Assembly: GCF_000949475.1 (NCBI RefSeq)
Contig: NZ_JRHC01000002.1
Coordinates: forward strand, 558,001 to 622,000
DNA: 64,000 nt
Origin: Draconibacterium sediminis
GTDB lineage: Bacteria; Bacteroidota; Bacteroidia; Bacteroidales; Prolixibacteraceae
Direction of reading: 5' to 3'
Shown here one piece after another: positions 9,093 to 19,012 of the stretch. Numbering within the stretch: the stretch's first letter is position 1; every line of letters starts with the position of its first letter. The position numbers were made by a program, and so were the translations under genes. The notes beneath the pieces were generated by a model. That model was not told where the DNA came from. It saw nothing but the letters and a program-made list of their open reading frames with translations, and did not search any database.

Positions 9093-9165
9093 TTATTCAG
9101 TTTTTATTGGATGATAACTGCTCTGTTTCTTAGTATTAATTGAAATGGTACTAATTTATCAAACG

Positions 9166-9173
9166 CAAACCTA
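9166..9173 (-). promoter_or_regulatory. Possible -7 element before the GH29 gene
   Basis: On the minus strand the sequence reads TAGGTTTG, an exact TAnnTTTG match in the 102-bp gap upstream of the GH29 gene at 7545-9092. It would give a leader of about 70 nt. No TTTG stands at the -33 distance, and single matches occur by chance, so this is a weak internal-promoter candidate. Confidence 0.25.
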
Positions 9174-9194
9174 TAATAAGCCTGCTTGCCAGAA

Positions 9195-11618
9195 TTATTT
9201 TGCTGTCAGAATAGCTGATGCCACCGGAAGCGAACCACTTTGGGCTGTTATTTTTATTTCACCTTTCCTAGAGGTTGATTGTATTACAGCCAGGCATTTT
9301 CCGTGATAAGCTTCCATTTCTCTGCCATTAAAGGGGGTATGGCTTTGCTGGTTACCATTGCCTACGGCCAGAAGTTTTCCGGCACCGCTCACTTCAAATT
9401 CAATCAGGTTGTCGGCAAACGGAACAGGCACGTTATTGGCATCAAGCAATTGAACCGATACATAGCTTAAGTCCTGCCTGTTTGCTTTTATGATCTGACG
9501 GTCTGGTGTTAGCACTATTTTCGCAGGTTCGCCGGCTGTTTGTACGACACAGGTAACGGTTTTGCCATCTTCTGTTTTTCCTACAGCCTCTAATATCCCC
9601 GGTTCGTATGGCACTTCAAAAAACAAAAAAGCTTCGTTATTTAGATCCCATTTGCGGGAGCCCAGCGATTTCCCATTTAGCTTTAATTCCACATCAGGCA
9701 CGTTGGTATAAACGTGAATGGCCAGCGTATCGCCAATAGTTTCGTGGTTCCAATGAGCTTCAACCTTAGGCCAGTTCCAGAAAGAAGACCTATTCCTGTT
9801 ACGCGCTGATTTATCGGTTTGAACAGCAATGTAAACCATGGGCTCATCGTTCCAAATCGACTTGCGGAACCAATAGCCGGGTTTTGGATTGCCACACATA
9901 TCTATCACGCCGCAATCGGCACCACGCCATGGCCAGTTGGGCCATGTTTTCCAAAACTCGAAGCCGGTACCCACGTGCCCAATACCGGCTTCGCCAAGAT
10001 AGTCAAAGCCGGTCCACAAGAACTCGCCGGCCACATAATCCTCTAACTGTCCATCGAGCCATTGCTGGTATGAGCGCATTTGCCACGCTTTGTGATCGTG
10101 ATATGGGTACATCACCGTTTCTGAACCATAAATCACCCGGTTAGGGTATTTTTCGTGGTCTTCCTTATAAAAAGCTTCCTGGTAGTTGTATCCTACAATA
10201 TCGAGCAAATCGAGCACGCCAAAAGAGTTGAAGTTTACAATTTCGTTACAGGCCAGGGTAAAAGGCCGCGTACTATCGTGTTTCTTTGCTGCATCCAGCA
10301 GCATGGGAATAATTTTCTGCGCACTGTCCTTGTTGTATTGTTCGCGCAATTCGTTGCCAATGCTCCATGCAATTACCGACGGATGGTTTCGGTCGCGACG
10401 TATCCAGTTTTTCACGTCGCGCTGGTACCATTCTTCAAAATGAGGGGCGTAACCATGGGAAGTTTTTCCATCCATCCATTCGTCAAAAATTTCGTCAATA
10501 ACCACAAATCCCAGGCTGTCGGCATAAGCAAGCAGTTCCGGCGACGGTGGATTATGACTCATTCTTAACGCATTGCATCCCATTTCTTTTAAAATAGTCA
10601 GTTGCCGTTTGTGCGTGTGGTTTAATACTGCCGCGCCTAATGGCCCACCATCGTGGTGATTGTTCACCCCTTTCAGCTTTACATGCTTTCCATTGAGCGA
10701 AAAACCTTTATTGGGATCGAACCGGAAAGTACGAACACCAAAAGCCGTAGCATAACTATCCACCACCTCATCGCCGCTCCTTACTTCAACCTGCAGGCGG
10801 TACAAGTTGGGTTCTTCGATGGACCACAATTCAGGGCTGTCGATCCGAATGTTTTGTGCTATCGTTTGCTGTTGACCGGCTTTAACATCAACATCGGTTT
10901 CCGATTTGGCAACTTCTTTATCTTCCGAATCAATGAACCTGGACACCACGGTGCAAGGCTGATCGGCATCGTTGTCGTTGTTCACTTCAACAGAAACATA
11001 AACCCTGGCACCGCTTTCGTTCACTTCCACAGTTTGGGCAAACACCCCCCACTGGTTAATGTGCAGCTTATTTTTTGCCACGAGCCAAACATGGCGGTAA
11101 ATGCCCGAGCCCGTGTACCAACGCGAATTTGGCTGTTCCGAAGTATTTACTTTAACCGCAATCAGGTTGTTTTCGCCAACCGGGTTTAAATAAGGTGTCA
11201 GTTCGTAATAAAACGACGAATAGCCATAAGGACGAATTCCAAGATAATGGCCGTTAATCCATACCTCGCTGTTGCGGTAAACACCGTCGAACAAAATCCA
11301 TAATTTCTTGTCAGCATACACCTTTTCCGTTACAAACTGTTTCCGGTACCAGCCAATTCCGCTATATGCGTAACCGCCACCGGCACCGGAGGTGTATGCC
11401 GAGTCGAAGGGATGTTCGATGCTAAAATCATGTGGCACATCAAGTACGCGCCAGCCCGAATCGTCGAAACCGGGCTGTTCAGCCCCCGGCTGTTCGTTCA
11501 GTGCAAATTTCCAATCAAAATCGAAGGGAATTCTGGCATCATCTACCGTTTGATTGTTTTTGCAGGATGTGATTGCCAAAAGGCAAATCAAAATATAGTT
11601 TATTACTATCTTATTCAT
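9195..11618 (-). CDS. GH2 beta-galactosidase with DUF4982-type C-terminal domains
   Basis: A GH2 beta-galactosidase of 807 residues that would remove terminal beta-galactose. A lipoprotein signal is visible (LLAITSC, Cys about 19), suggesting anchoring to a membrane. Domains in order: jelly roll (about 30-190, with GIGWYRKQF), Ig-like domain (190-300), TIM barrel (300-610), then a DUF4982-like domain (about 630-690) and a Big/invasin-like domain (about 700-800). The acid/base Glu lies in SIGNELRE near 422 and the nucleophile Glu in IYGSETVM near 500. The MSHNPPSPELL and FLWTGFDYLGE segments are standard for this Bacteroidota subgroup. It sits among fucosidases, arabinofuranosidases and esterases acting on side chains. 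Confidence 0.92.
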   Translation of the reverse strand: MNKIVINYILICLLAITSCKNNQTVDDARIPFDFDWKFALNEQPGAEQPGFDDSGWRVLDVPHDFSIEHPFDSAYTSGAGGGYAYSGIGWYRKQFVTEKVYADKKLWILFDGVYRNSEVWINGHYLGIRPYGYSSFYYELTPYLNPVGENNLIAVKVNTSEQPNSRWYTGSGIYRHVWLVAKNKLHINQWGVFAQTVEVNESGARVYVSVEVNNDNDADQPCTVVSRFIDSEDKEVAKSETDVDVKAGQQQTIAQNIRIDSPELWSIEEPNLYRLQVEVRSGDEVVDSYATAFGVRTFRFDPNKGFSLNGKHVKLKGVNNHHDGGPLGAAVLNHTHKRQLTILKEMGCNALRMSHNPPSPELLAYADSLGFVVIDEIFDEWMDGKTSHGYAPHFEEWYQRDVKNWIRRDRNHPSVIAWSIGNELREQYNKDSAQKIIPMLLDAAKKHDSTRPFTLACNEIVNFNSFGVLDLLDIVGYNYQEAFYKEDHEKYPNRVIYGSETVMYPYHDHKAWQMRSYQQWLDGQLEDYVAGEFLWTGFDYLGEAGIGHVGTGFEFWKTWPNWPWRGADCGVIDMCGNPKPGYWFRKSIWNDEPMVYIAVQTDKSARNRNRSSFWNWPKVEAHWNHETIGDTLAIHVYTNVPDVELKLNGKSLGSRKWDLNNEAFLFFEVPYEPGILEAVGKTEDGKTVTCVVQTAGEPAKIVLTPDRQIIKANRQDLSYVSVQLLDANNVPVPFADNLIEFEVSGAGKLLAVGNGNQQSHTPFNGREMEAYHGKCLAVIQSTSRKGEIKITAQSGSLPVASAILTAK

Positions 11619-11744
11619 TGTGTTGATTTAATATTGATTTATTCAGTAATCACAGCCACTTCTGCATAACAGCTACTCATTTTTACCCATTCAAATATTT
11701 ATTTTATTGCCTTATGATAAAGATTTTGAATGAGATTAAAATTC

Positions 11745-13271
11745 CTACTGCAACTGAAGCAACAATACAGAATGTGCAGGAATACTAATGTTTAGTTGTT
11801 TATCTCGAACTTCCGCCGTCGAAAAATCCGATAAGCTCACTTTTTCTTCTTTACCAAAATCGTTATAATCAGTATAACTATTACTTGTCAGAATTTTTGC
11901 ATCTGCAACCTTTAGATCTTTATTCAACGAACAATTAATACTAACTGTTTTATTCGGATTGGCATTGGTAATTGTAACGCTAACCACACCGTCTTTTTCA
12001 GAAGCAGAGGCTGTTATGGCCGGTATTGATTCTCCTTCATACGAATAGTCTTCCGTTTGCAACTCTAAAGGAACAAGGTTGGCTTCCTGATGCACATTGT
12101 ACATTTTAAATATGTAATAAGTAGGCGTTTTAACCATTTCCTTACCCTTTGTAAGAATAGGTGACTGCAATACATTTACGATTTGTGCGATATTAGCCAT
12201 GCTTATCATATCAGCATGATTATTAAAAATGTTCAGATTAATACCTGCAACCAATGCATCGCGAACCGTATTTTGCTGTTGCAAAAAACCGCCTTTTGTT
12301 CCGGGCAATTGATCATACCATGTTCCCCATTCATCAACAATTAGTTTAACTTTGCCTTCTTTGTCGTATTTAAGCATAACTGCAAGATGTTGATTAATAT
12401 AATCCTCAATTTTCATGGTGCCATGCAGTGTTGAGAAATACATATCTTCTTCAAAATCGACAGATGATCCCTTACTCCCCCAGTTACCGGTAGGCAACGT
12501 ATAATAATGCATAGAAACACCTTGTGTAAGATTGAGTTTTCCTTGCAGTTTAGACATAATAGTCTCGGTCCAGTGTGTATCGTCGGCCGAAGGTCCACAT
12601 ATCACCTTCTGAAAACCATTACCCCTGATATAGGCGGAATAATTTCTGAAAAGATCGGCGTAATAACCAGGCGACATTTCTCCGCCACAGCCCCATGTTT
12701 CATTGCCGATCCCCCAAAACTTCACATCCCAGGGATCTTCTCGTCCATTCTCTTTGCGCAGTTCTGTCATCGGACTTTCATCACTTGAGGTAACGTACTC
12801 TACCCACTCCATGGCTTCCTGAACAGAACCGGATCCAACATTTATGCTCAAATAAGGCTCAGTACCTATCAATTCACAAAAATCTAAAAATTCATGAGTT
12901 CCGAAACTGTTGTCTTCCGTTACCCCACCCCAGAAAACATTCACAATTGAGGGGCGATCTTCTTGCTGCCCTATACCATCTTTCCAATGATAAGTATCTG
13001 CAAAACAACCTCCGGGCCACCTTAAAACAGGTACTTTCATTTCTTTTAAAGCTTCAACAACATCTTTTCTGTACCCATTAATGTTAGGTATTTCAGAATC
13101 TTTTCCAACATAAATTCCTTCATAAATACAAGTTCCCAAATGTTCAGAGAAGTGCCCATAAATTTCCTTGTTGATTTTAGGGCCTACAGAATCCACGTTT
13201 AACACAATTGTATTCTGTGCAAATACGTTCACTATAAATAGTGAACTGATAATCAATAAACTAATTTTCAT
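11745..13271 (-). CDS. GH51 alpha-L-arabinofuranosidase
   Basis: GH51 enzymes release alpha-L-arabinofuranose from arabinan, arabinoxylan or arabinosylated side chains. The 508 residues begin with a signal peptide (…IVNVFAQ, about 19). The clan GH-A barrel is well marked: KEIYGHFSEHLG near 35, the acid/base Glu in WGIGNETWGCGG near 191 and the nucleophile Glu in VDEWGTWYD near 313. The C-terminal beta-sandwich runs from about 400 to the end. Gaps of 126 bp downstream and 148 bp upstream separate it from its neighbours, with no terminator seen, so it is probably part of the long PUL-A transcript. Confidence 0.95.
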   Translation of the reverse strand: MKISLLIISSLFIVNVFAQNTIVLNVDSVGPKINKEIYGHFSEHLGTCIYEGIYVGKDSEIPNINGYRKDVVEALKEMKVPVLRWPGGCFADTYHWKDGIGQQEDRPSIVNVFWGGVTEDNSFGTHEFLDFCELIGTEPYLSINVGSGSVQEAMEWVEYVTSSDESPMTELRKENGREDPWDVKFWGIGNETWGCGGEMSPGYYADLFRNYSAYIRGNGFQKVICGPSADDTHWTETIMSKLQGKLNLTQGVSMHYYTLPTGNWGSKGSSVDFEEDMYFSTLHGTMKIEDYINQHLAVMLKYDKEGKVKLIVDEWGTWYDQLPGTKGGFLQQQNTVRDALVAGINLNIFNNHADMISMANIAQIVNVLQSPILTKGKEMVKTPTYYIFKMYNVHQEANLVPLELQTEDYSYEGESIPAITASASEKDGVVSVTITNANPNKTVSINCSLNKDLKVADAKILTSNSYTDYNDFGKEEKVSLSDFSTAEVRDKQLNISIPAHSVLLLQLQ

Positions 13272-13419
13272 ATTTTGTTTTTTTTATTAACTGTATTTTT
13301 TTAGTTCACATCCCTATCGACCACAGTTTTGGTTTTGCTATGCTACCCTGCACATCTGGTCGAACAATTACCTGGTGCTTTTTACAGTACATAAATCACC
13401 GGCAACTAAACGATTTGTG

Positions 13420-15036
13420 TTATTCAATAAAAATTTTGAAGACAACAGCGATGTCATTAGGAATTGTTTTTGATTTTTCGATAACCAGCGATTCTGAGTT
13501 TTGATTCCACTTTAGTTTTTCATCGCTTCCCAGCATTTCTATTTTTTTGATTTTCAAATCGCAATTAGCAAGCGCTAATGATTTTATATTTATTGTTTCT
13601 GAGGGAACTCCAAGTATCGTCGCGTAAAGAATGTCACCTTTTTGATTAAAGCGGATGTCCTTAGCAGTCATCTGAACTTTTCCCTCGTTGAATCCCTGTT
13701 CCTTCATAGGGTTGACCTCTTCAACAGACGGCCCCTCACCAAACACAATCCACGGACGGGTATCAAAAATACTCTCCTTGTTCACTTCCATCCAGGCAGC
13801 AATTCCTTCAAGAACGGCTACTTCTCTGCTGTCAATAGAACCATCGCCGCGAACCGGTATATTCAGTAACAAGTTACCGTTTTTACTAACGATGTCCACC
13901 AGTGTGCGGATAACAGTTACAGCCGATTTATAGGCATCGTCATCGTAGCGCCAGCGGCTGTAATGCCAATCGCCAATACAGGTGCAGGTTTGCCAGGCCA
14001 AATCCTGCCCTTTATCGGGGGCACCACGCTCAACATCCCATACCATGCACTTTTTCTGTTCGTCAGTCAAAATCTTCCCGAACAAAACGGCCTCCAGTTT
14101 GCCATTATGAGTTGCCATGTTGTGGTTGTAATAATGCGCCGCCAGCTTCAAGCCGGCATCGCTAACAGGATAAAGAGGAAGAGCGGTGTCATCAAAATAA
14201 ATCAGGTCCGGATTATACTTGTTAATCAAATCCATCGTACGATTGTAGAAATTCTGGCAGTATTCCTTTGAAGGCGGAGTAATAACACCTTTCTGCCATT
14301 CCCAGCCCCAGCCTTTACTCATCTCGTGGTTTTGGGCGTACAGTTCCTGAGGGTCGAGTCCTTCCCACCAGGTACCTTTTCCATCTGCTTTGGTTAACTT
14401 ACCATCATAAGATACCCCTTTGTACTGCCCGGTCGTATCGGCTCCCTGGGCAGTTTCGTAAAACGTCCAGGCATGGGATGCATGAACACTGATACCGAAA
14501 GGAAGTTGGTATTTCTTGGCAGCTTTGGCCCATCCCGTCATTATATCTTTTTTTGGTCCCACACGTACCGAATTCCATTCCTGGTACTTGCTGTCCCACA
14601 AATCAAGGTTATCGTGATGGTTAGCCATAGCAAAAAAGTATTGGGCACCGGCACGCTTGTACAAGGCAACTAATTTCTCAGGGTTCCAGTTCTCGGCTTT
14701 CCAGTCGTGTATAACATCTTTAAAACCCACTTCCGAAGGATGTCCGTAATGTTCAACATGCCACTTGTAGTAGTCTGAGCCTTCATCATACATACCGCGA
14801 GCATACCAATCGCCACGTTCCGGCTGACACTGAGGCCCCCAATGCGCCCAAATACCAAACTTGGCGTTGCGGAACCATTCGGGAACTTCGTATTGACTGA
14901 GCGATTCCCAGGTAGGTTCAAACTTGCCTTGTTCAACAGGTTCATTGTCCTCGTTCACCGGAGAAATATAGGTCTCCTGTGCAAATAAAGAAAAACAACA
15001 CAGAAGGTAAATAGCAGTAAAAAATATCGTTTTCAT
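13420..15036 (-). CDS. GH29 alpha-L-fucosidase, divergent
   Basis: A second GH29 protein of 538 residues with signal peptide (…CFSLFAQ, about 19). Family motifs are EVPEWFRNAKFGIWAHWGPQ near 50-70 and AMANHHDNLDLWDS near 140. The expected nucleophile is the first Asp of YFDDT near 281, replacing the WFDGD of classical fucosidases. It also has a long insertion between the HHD motif and the nucleophile strand (about 200-260, rich in Gly and Trp). These changes place it in a divergent branch whose members may not act on alpha-1,2-fucose. It is 35 bp downstream of the GH42 gene, hence co-transcribed. The family is certain; the substrate is not. Confidence 0.88.
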   Translation of the reverse strand: MKTIFFTAIYLLCCFSLFAQETYISPVNEDNEPVEQGKFEPTWESLSQYEVPEWFRNAKFGIWAHWGPQCQPERGDWYARGMYDEGSDYYKWHVEHYGHPSEVGFKDVIHDWKAENWNPEKLVALYKRAGAQYFFAMANHHDNLDLWDSKYQEWNSVRVGPKKDIMTGWAKAAKKYQLPFGISVHASHAWTFYETAQGADTTGQYKGVSYDGKLTKADGKGTWWEGLDPQELYAQNHEMSKGWGWEWQKGVITPPSKEYCQNFYNRTMDLINKYNPDLIYFDDTALPLYPVSDAGLKLAAHYYNHNMATHNGKLEAVLFGKILTDEQKKCMVWDVERGAPDKGQDLAWQTCTCIGDWHYSRWRYDDDAYKSAVTVIRTLVDIVSKNGNLLLNIPVRGDGSIDSREVAVLEGIAAWMEVNKESIFDTRPWIVFGEGPSVEEVNPMKEQGFNEGKVQMTAKDIRFNQKGDILYATILGVPSETINIKSLALANCDLKIKKIEMLGSDEKLKWNQNSESLVIEKSKTIPNDIAVVFKIFIE

Positions 15037-15071
15037 CTGTATAAGTTTGTAATTTTATTTCAACCAATAGA

Positions 15072-17120
15072 TCATTTTACCTCAATAAATTCGGGTTCGT
15101 AAGGGGCAATGGTAAAGTTGCCCGTGTACTCTTTATCAAAAAGAAGACTCTTCGACTTGCCGTTCATTTGAATTTCTTTGGGTTCGCCGCTGACGTTTAG
15201 GTACAAAAAATGGTTCTTATCTATTTGCCGCGCCATGATGCCTGCCGGAACGACGGGTCCTTTTTCAATGCCAAGTTCTATTATCAGGTCGTCGAGCAAA
15301 GCACCAAGCACTTCGCCTTTTGCCGGCAAACCGATGTAAATTGCCCGGCCTTTGCCGTATTTATTCACCGTCATTATCGGGTAATCTTTGTCCAGGCTGG
15401 TCAGTCTCCCGATAACTTCAGCGCCTTTTAAATCAATTAAATCGAAGCGTGCTGTCTCGGTATCAAGCGGCTTTCCGTTGTACACAAACTCAAGTTTCTG
15501 TCCTTTGTAAGCTTTTCTTGAGATTTCGTTCATGGACTCTGTTTCTTCATAGCCGCCCAGGCGTATACCAAAAACATCATTCAGCATTCCCGGCCGGGTT
15601 GTTACAAAAACCTGTCCGCTTGTATCAACAATCGCCGAGTTGCTGGTCATTATTATCGTCCCGCCATCTTTCACATAGGTCCTTATTTTAGCTGCGGTAA
15701 TTGTATCCATCACCGTAACTCCGGGAACTATTAATAATTTATAATCCAACTTACTCTTGCTTATCTCAAGCACCCGCGAATCCATGTTGCGCCGATAAAA
15801 CAGGTTCCAACAGGCTTGCAATTGACTATCATGTTGTTCAGGAAAAGAATTGCTTGCTATCTGACCAGGAAACGAAAAAGCCAGTCCCACCTCTGCTTTT
15901 AGTTGATAAGGAAAGAATTTTTCAATTTTTTTGAATTCAGAGGCAATCTGCATGTATTCGTCGTATTTGCGGTTAGGCATACCATCCCAGTCTAACATGC
16001 CTTGAAGGTACTGTTCTTCTCCCGCCCACATGCTTTGCCAGGTCCACCCACAAACCATTTGGTTACCATACAGCAGGGTGGCATAAGCCGATTTTCGGAT
16101 GGAATTGGGAACTGCGGTCATTGTAGTGGATTCGTTGCACCAGAATGGGTTCGTGCTTTCAAACTGAATTCTGGAAATTCCGAACAAGGCTCCCATCACG
16201 CCCCAGTTGGAGGTTAACGAATTTCCGGGGTAAAAACCGCAACCTTGGCGGGTCATCTTTCCCGAATAGGCAATTTCCGAATAATCAATGTACTTCATCT
16301 GGCTGTAGTACCAGGCATTAGTATTGGTGAGGGCATTGGGGGCGTTGGTATTCACCACTTCGAGAACTTTAAACAGGATACCATTAACCTCATCTGATAC
16401 AAAACGGCGGAAGTCGAGGATTTTTTCGGGAGCCCCGTTTTTGGCTCCTTCAGCGGGCAAGCCCACTTCATTGAACTGATTCAAGCGGCGCGACCAACGC
16501 TGGGTGGCCCAGGCACTGTTCAGCTTATCGATGTTACCGTACCGCTCTTTCAACCAATCAATGAAACGTTGACGAACAGTTTCGGAGTATGAAATTGGGC
16601 CGTCCCCCGATTCATTATCGATTCCGAAGGCCAGCAAAGCAGGATGCCCGGCGTAGTGTTTAGTAAGCACATCGGTATAACGCAAAGCATATTCCTGGTA
16701 GTTTGGGTCGCCCACATCGTCCATATAACGGTGGTTCGGATAACGAACATTCCCGTTAGCATCAACCACATCAATCGACGGAAATTTTTGGTGCAACCAG
16801 ATTGGTGCAGGCCGAATGGCGATATCGAGAATGACCTTTATCCCGGCCTCGTTCATCAAATCCATCACTTTATCAAACCAGGCAAAGTCGAACTGCCCTT
16901 CCGCGGGTTCGTAAACGTCCCAGGCCAGATGGCCCATCCGTACACAGGTAAACCCGGCTGCTTTCATCAGCTCAATATCGTTTTTTATCTTTTCGATGTT
17001 TTTATCATCGTGCGGATGGTAATTGGCCCCGACATACAGCTGGGCATTTCCGCGAACAACGCAAAAAAGCGACACAACAAGTATTAAACTTTTAATTCCA
17101 ACCAGGTTTCTAATTTTCAT
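15072..17120 (-). CDS. GH42 beta-galactosidase
   Basis: GH42 enzymes cleave beta-galactosides, often in side chains. The 682 residues include a signal peptide (…VVRGNAQ, about 27), a TIM barrel with GANYHPHDD near 33 and the barrel start motif MKAAGFTCVRMGHLAWDVYEP, then a trimerisation/glutamine-amidotransferase-like domain (about 410-600) and a C-terminal beta domain. The acid/base Glu is in GIDNES near 170. The nucleophile is probably the Glu of FWCNES near 330, a context unlike the usual MEQ of the family. The enzyme lacks the metal-binding Cys cluster typical of some members. Its start is 11 bp from a short open frame that may be a gene remnant (17132-17269). Confidence 0.85.
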   Translation of the reverse strand: MKIRNLVGIKSLILVVSLFCVVRGNAQLYVGANYHPHDDKNIEKIKNDIELMKAAGFTCVRMGHLAWDVYEPAEGQFDFAWFDKVMDLMNEAGIKVILDIAIRPAPIWLHQKFPSIDVVDANGNVRYPNHRYMDDVGDPNYQEYALRYTDVLTKHYAGHPALLAFGIDNESGDGPISYSETVRQRFIDWLKERYGNIDKLNSAWATQRWSRRLNQFNEVGLPAEGAKNGAPEKILDFRRFVSDEVNGILFKVLEVVNTNAPNALTNTNAWYYSQMKYIDYSEIAYSGKMTRQGCGFYPGNSLTSNWGVMGALFGISRIQFESTNPFWCNESTTMTAVPNSIRKSAYATLLYGNQMVCGWTWQSMWAGEEQYLQGMLDWDGMPNRKYDEYMQIASEFKKIEKFFPYQLKAEVGLAFSFPGQIASNSFPEQHDSQLQACWNLFYRRNMDSRVLEISKSKLDYKLLIVPGVTVMDTITAAKIRTYVKDGGTIIMTSNSAIVDTSGQVFVTTRPGMLNDVFGIRLGGYEETESMNEISRKAYKGQKLEFVYNGKPLDTETARFDLIDLKGAEVIGRLTSLDKDYPIMTVNKYGKGRAIYIGLPAKGEVLGALLDDLIIELGIEKGPVVPAGIMARQIDKNHFLYLNVSGEPKEIQMNGKSKSLLFDKEYTGNFTIAPYEPEFIEVK

Positions 17121-17131
17121 ACGTATGTTTT

Positions 17132-17269
17132 TTAATTTAAAAAACTCACAACGACTTCATTTCCGTTATATTTAACCGGCTTATCAGGAACAGGCGATAA
17201 TTCTTTTTCTGTTGCAAATTTTTCCTCTCTCATTCTGCTCCAGATATCCAGATTAAAGAGGCCATTCAT
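17132..17269 (-). pseudogene. Possible gene remnant, 45 codons
   Basis: An open frame of 45 codons fills most of the gap between the GH43 and GH42 genes. Its translation is protein-like, with WSRMREEK early and KPVKYNGNEVVVSF near the end, the sort of beta-strand ending seen at the C-terminus of secreted enzymes. Another reading frame just upstream (about 17263-17319) also looks coding-like, as if a frameshift or deletion had broken a longer gene. I do not recognise the family. It could also be a real small protein or a chance frame. Confidence 0.3.
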
Positions 17270-17374
17270 TAAATTCTTTCGACCTTAAGAACGGCCTCTC
17301 ATTTTCTGCTTACATCTAATAAACTAGCTATTTACCAAAACTTACCTAATCCCTTAGGTATTGTTCTTGAAAAT

Positions 17375-18985
17375 TTATTTCTCAGACACAGTGAATATCC
17401 TTTTCGGGTTCGCTTCATAATCAAACCAATCAAAATCGGCAGGATTGGTGTTGGCACTTCCATTACCCGATGCATACATTCCGATAAAAACACCAATGAA
17501 TCCGTGAATTTTTTCGTTCGATAATTCCTTTGTGGCAGCCGTTCCAAGTAATATCGCTTCTTTGCCTTTGGGCTGCACCCAAAATTTGTATTCCAATTCG
17601 GTTGCACTGATTTTCAGAATAACATCATCTTTTGATATTTCCTTAAATTCTTCGCTTTCGACTTTATCCTGAAGATACTTTCGGTAAAGCACCACCCGTT
17701 TCCCTTCGCGTTGTGTAACTACCAGGCTAAAATGGTTGGCATCGTTGCCGCGTACCACCAGGCCGGCTTCTTCATTATCGGCTTCAGGAGTGAAGCTCAA
17801 TTTTGTAGAAGCTACCATGTTAAAATCGGGTTGTCTGCGCCCAATAAAGGCAGGCGAATCTTTTTCTTTCAAGCTCACTTTTGAACCGTTTAGCCTTAAG
17901 TAGCCAGGCTTTTCTGTCAACGACCAGTCGGCTTCGTAAGGATTGCGAAGAAAATTCCATTGCAAGCCAAGCGTCGTACTGTTGAAATCATCACGAACAG
18001 GTTCCTTTTCCCATTTGTGTTCAGGAAGATTTGGAGCAGGAAATTCTTCGAGCATAACGCCATTATCGCCACCAATGGGCCAGCCATCATCTGTCCATTT
18101 TACCGGTGCCAGATAAGTTTCACGCCCCAAGTGTTGAAACCGTCCACCCTTCGGCCTGATTCCTAAACATACCAGCCACCACGAGCCATCCTGCAGTTGT
18201 AGTAAATCGGCATGGCCAATAGCCTGAAACGGACTTTCAGGATGATTCATATTTGAGATTACAGGATTGTACGGACTCGGTTCAAACGGCCCGTATGGTG
18301 ATTTGCTTCGTTGAATAACTTCACGGTGCTCGTAACCTGTGCCACCTTCTGCCGACATCAGGTAATAATATTCGCCAATTTTATACATGTGTGGCCCCTC
18401 GGGCGACGAGCCTCCCTGACCTTTAGCCACCTGTTGTAAAGGCTTAATAAACTTTTTTTGAACCGGATCAAAAGTTCCTACACTAAATCCGCCTTTATGG
18501 TCGGGACTTATCCAATACATGCTGTCGTTGGCAAACATCATTGACGGATCAACATACCAATTACCAATCCAAACCGGATCGGACCATGGACCTGCCGGGT
18601 TTGTAGCCGTAACATAAAACACACCCTGTGTACCCTTACCGCCATAATTGGTACACGAAATATAGAAGGTGCCATCGTGGTAGCGAAGTGCCGGTGCATA
18701 ATTTCCCCCGGAAGAACCGGCTCCTTCCATCGGGCAATTGCCTGGTCTGTCTAAGGCATATCCAATCATTTTCCAGTGAACCAGATCTTTGCTGTGATAA
18801 ACCGGCAGGCCGGGATAAAATTCAAAAGTGGAAGTTACCAGGTAAAAATCATTACCTACACGGCAAATACTTGGATCGGGATTCATACCTGTAATTACAG
18901 GATTTTTATAGGTTTTTTGGCCGATAACGTTCCCTGCACATGTAGCGAGAAAGAACCCAAATAATAATAGTTGTTTTATTTTCAT
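17375..18985 (-). CDS. GH43 beta-xylosidase/alpha-L-arabinofuranosidase family enzyme
   Basis: A 536-residue GH43 protein with signal peptide (…AGNVIGQ, about 23). The five-bladed propeller shows the general base Asp37 (MNPDPSI), the pKa-modulating Asp146 (YVDPSM) and the acid Glu196 (SPEGPH). A C-terminal concanavalin-like domain (about 330-520, the beta-xylosidase C2 type) follows. Such enzymes release xylose or arabinofuranose from xylan-like chains or side groups. It lies 27 bp downstream of the T9SS-secreted hydrolase and upstream of GH42. Family assignment is firm; xylose versus arabinose preference is open. Confidence 0.93.
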   Translation of the reverse strand: MKIKQLLLFGFFLATCAGNVIGQKTYKNPVITGMNPDPSICRVGNDFYLVTSTFEFYPGLPVYHSKDLVHWKMIGYALDRPGNCPMEGAGSSGGNYAPALRYHDGTFYISCTNYGGKGTQGVFYVTATNPAGPWSDPVWIGNWYVDPSMMFANDSMYWISPDHKGGFSVGTFDPVQKKFIKPLQQVAKGQGGSSPEGPHMYKIGEYYYLMSAEGGTGYEHREVIQRSKSPYGPFEPSPYNPVISNMNHPESPFQAIGHADLLQLQDGSWWLVCLGIRPKGGRFQHLGRETYLAPVKWTDDGWPIGGDNGVMLEEFPAPNLPEHKWEKEPVRDDFNSTTLGLQWNFLRNPYEADWSLTEKPGYLRLNGSKVSLKEKDSPAFIGRRQPDFNMVASTKLSFTPEADNEEAGLVVRGNDANHFSLVVTQREGKRVVLYRKYLQDKVESEEFKEISKDDVILKISATELEYKFWVQPKGKEAILLGTAATKELSNEKIHGFIGVFIGMYASGNGSANTNPADFDWFDYEANPKRIFTVSEK

Positions 18986-19012
18986 AATTATTTTATACTT
19001 ATTGATTATAGT

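Noticed and set aside
10155-10568. 137-codon plus-strand frame and other long plus-strand frames inside PUL genes
   Set aside because: They are antisense shadows of well-defined GH2, GH29, SusC and HTCS genes with no family features.
17253-17303. Hairpin AGAGGCC...GGCCTCT after GH43
   Set aside because: Loop is long and the T-tract weak, and it overlaps coding-like debris, so I did not call a terminator.
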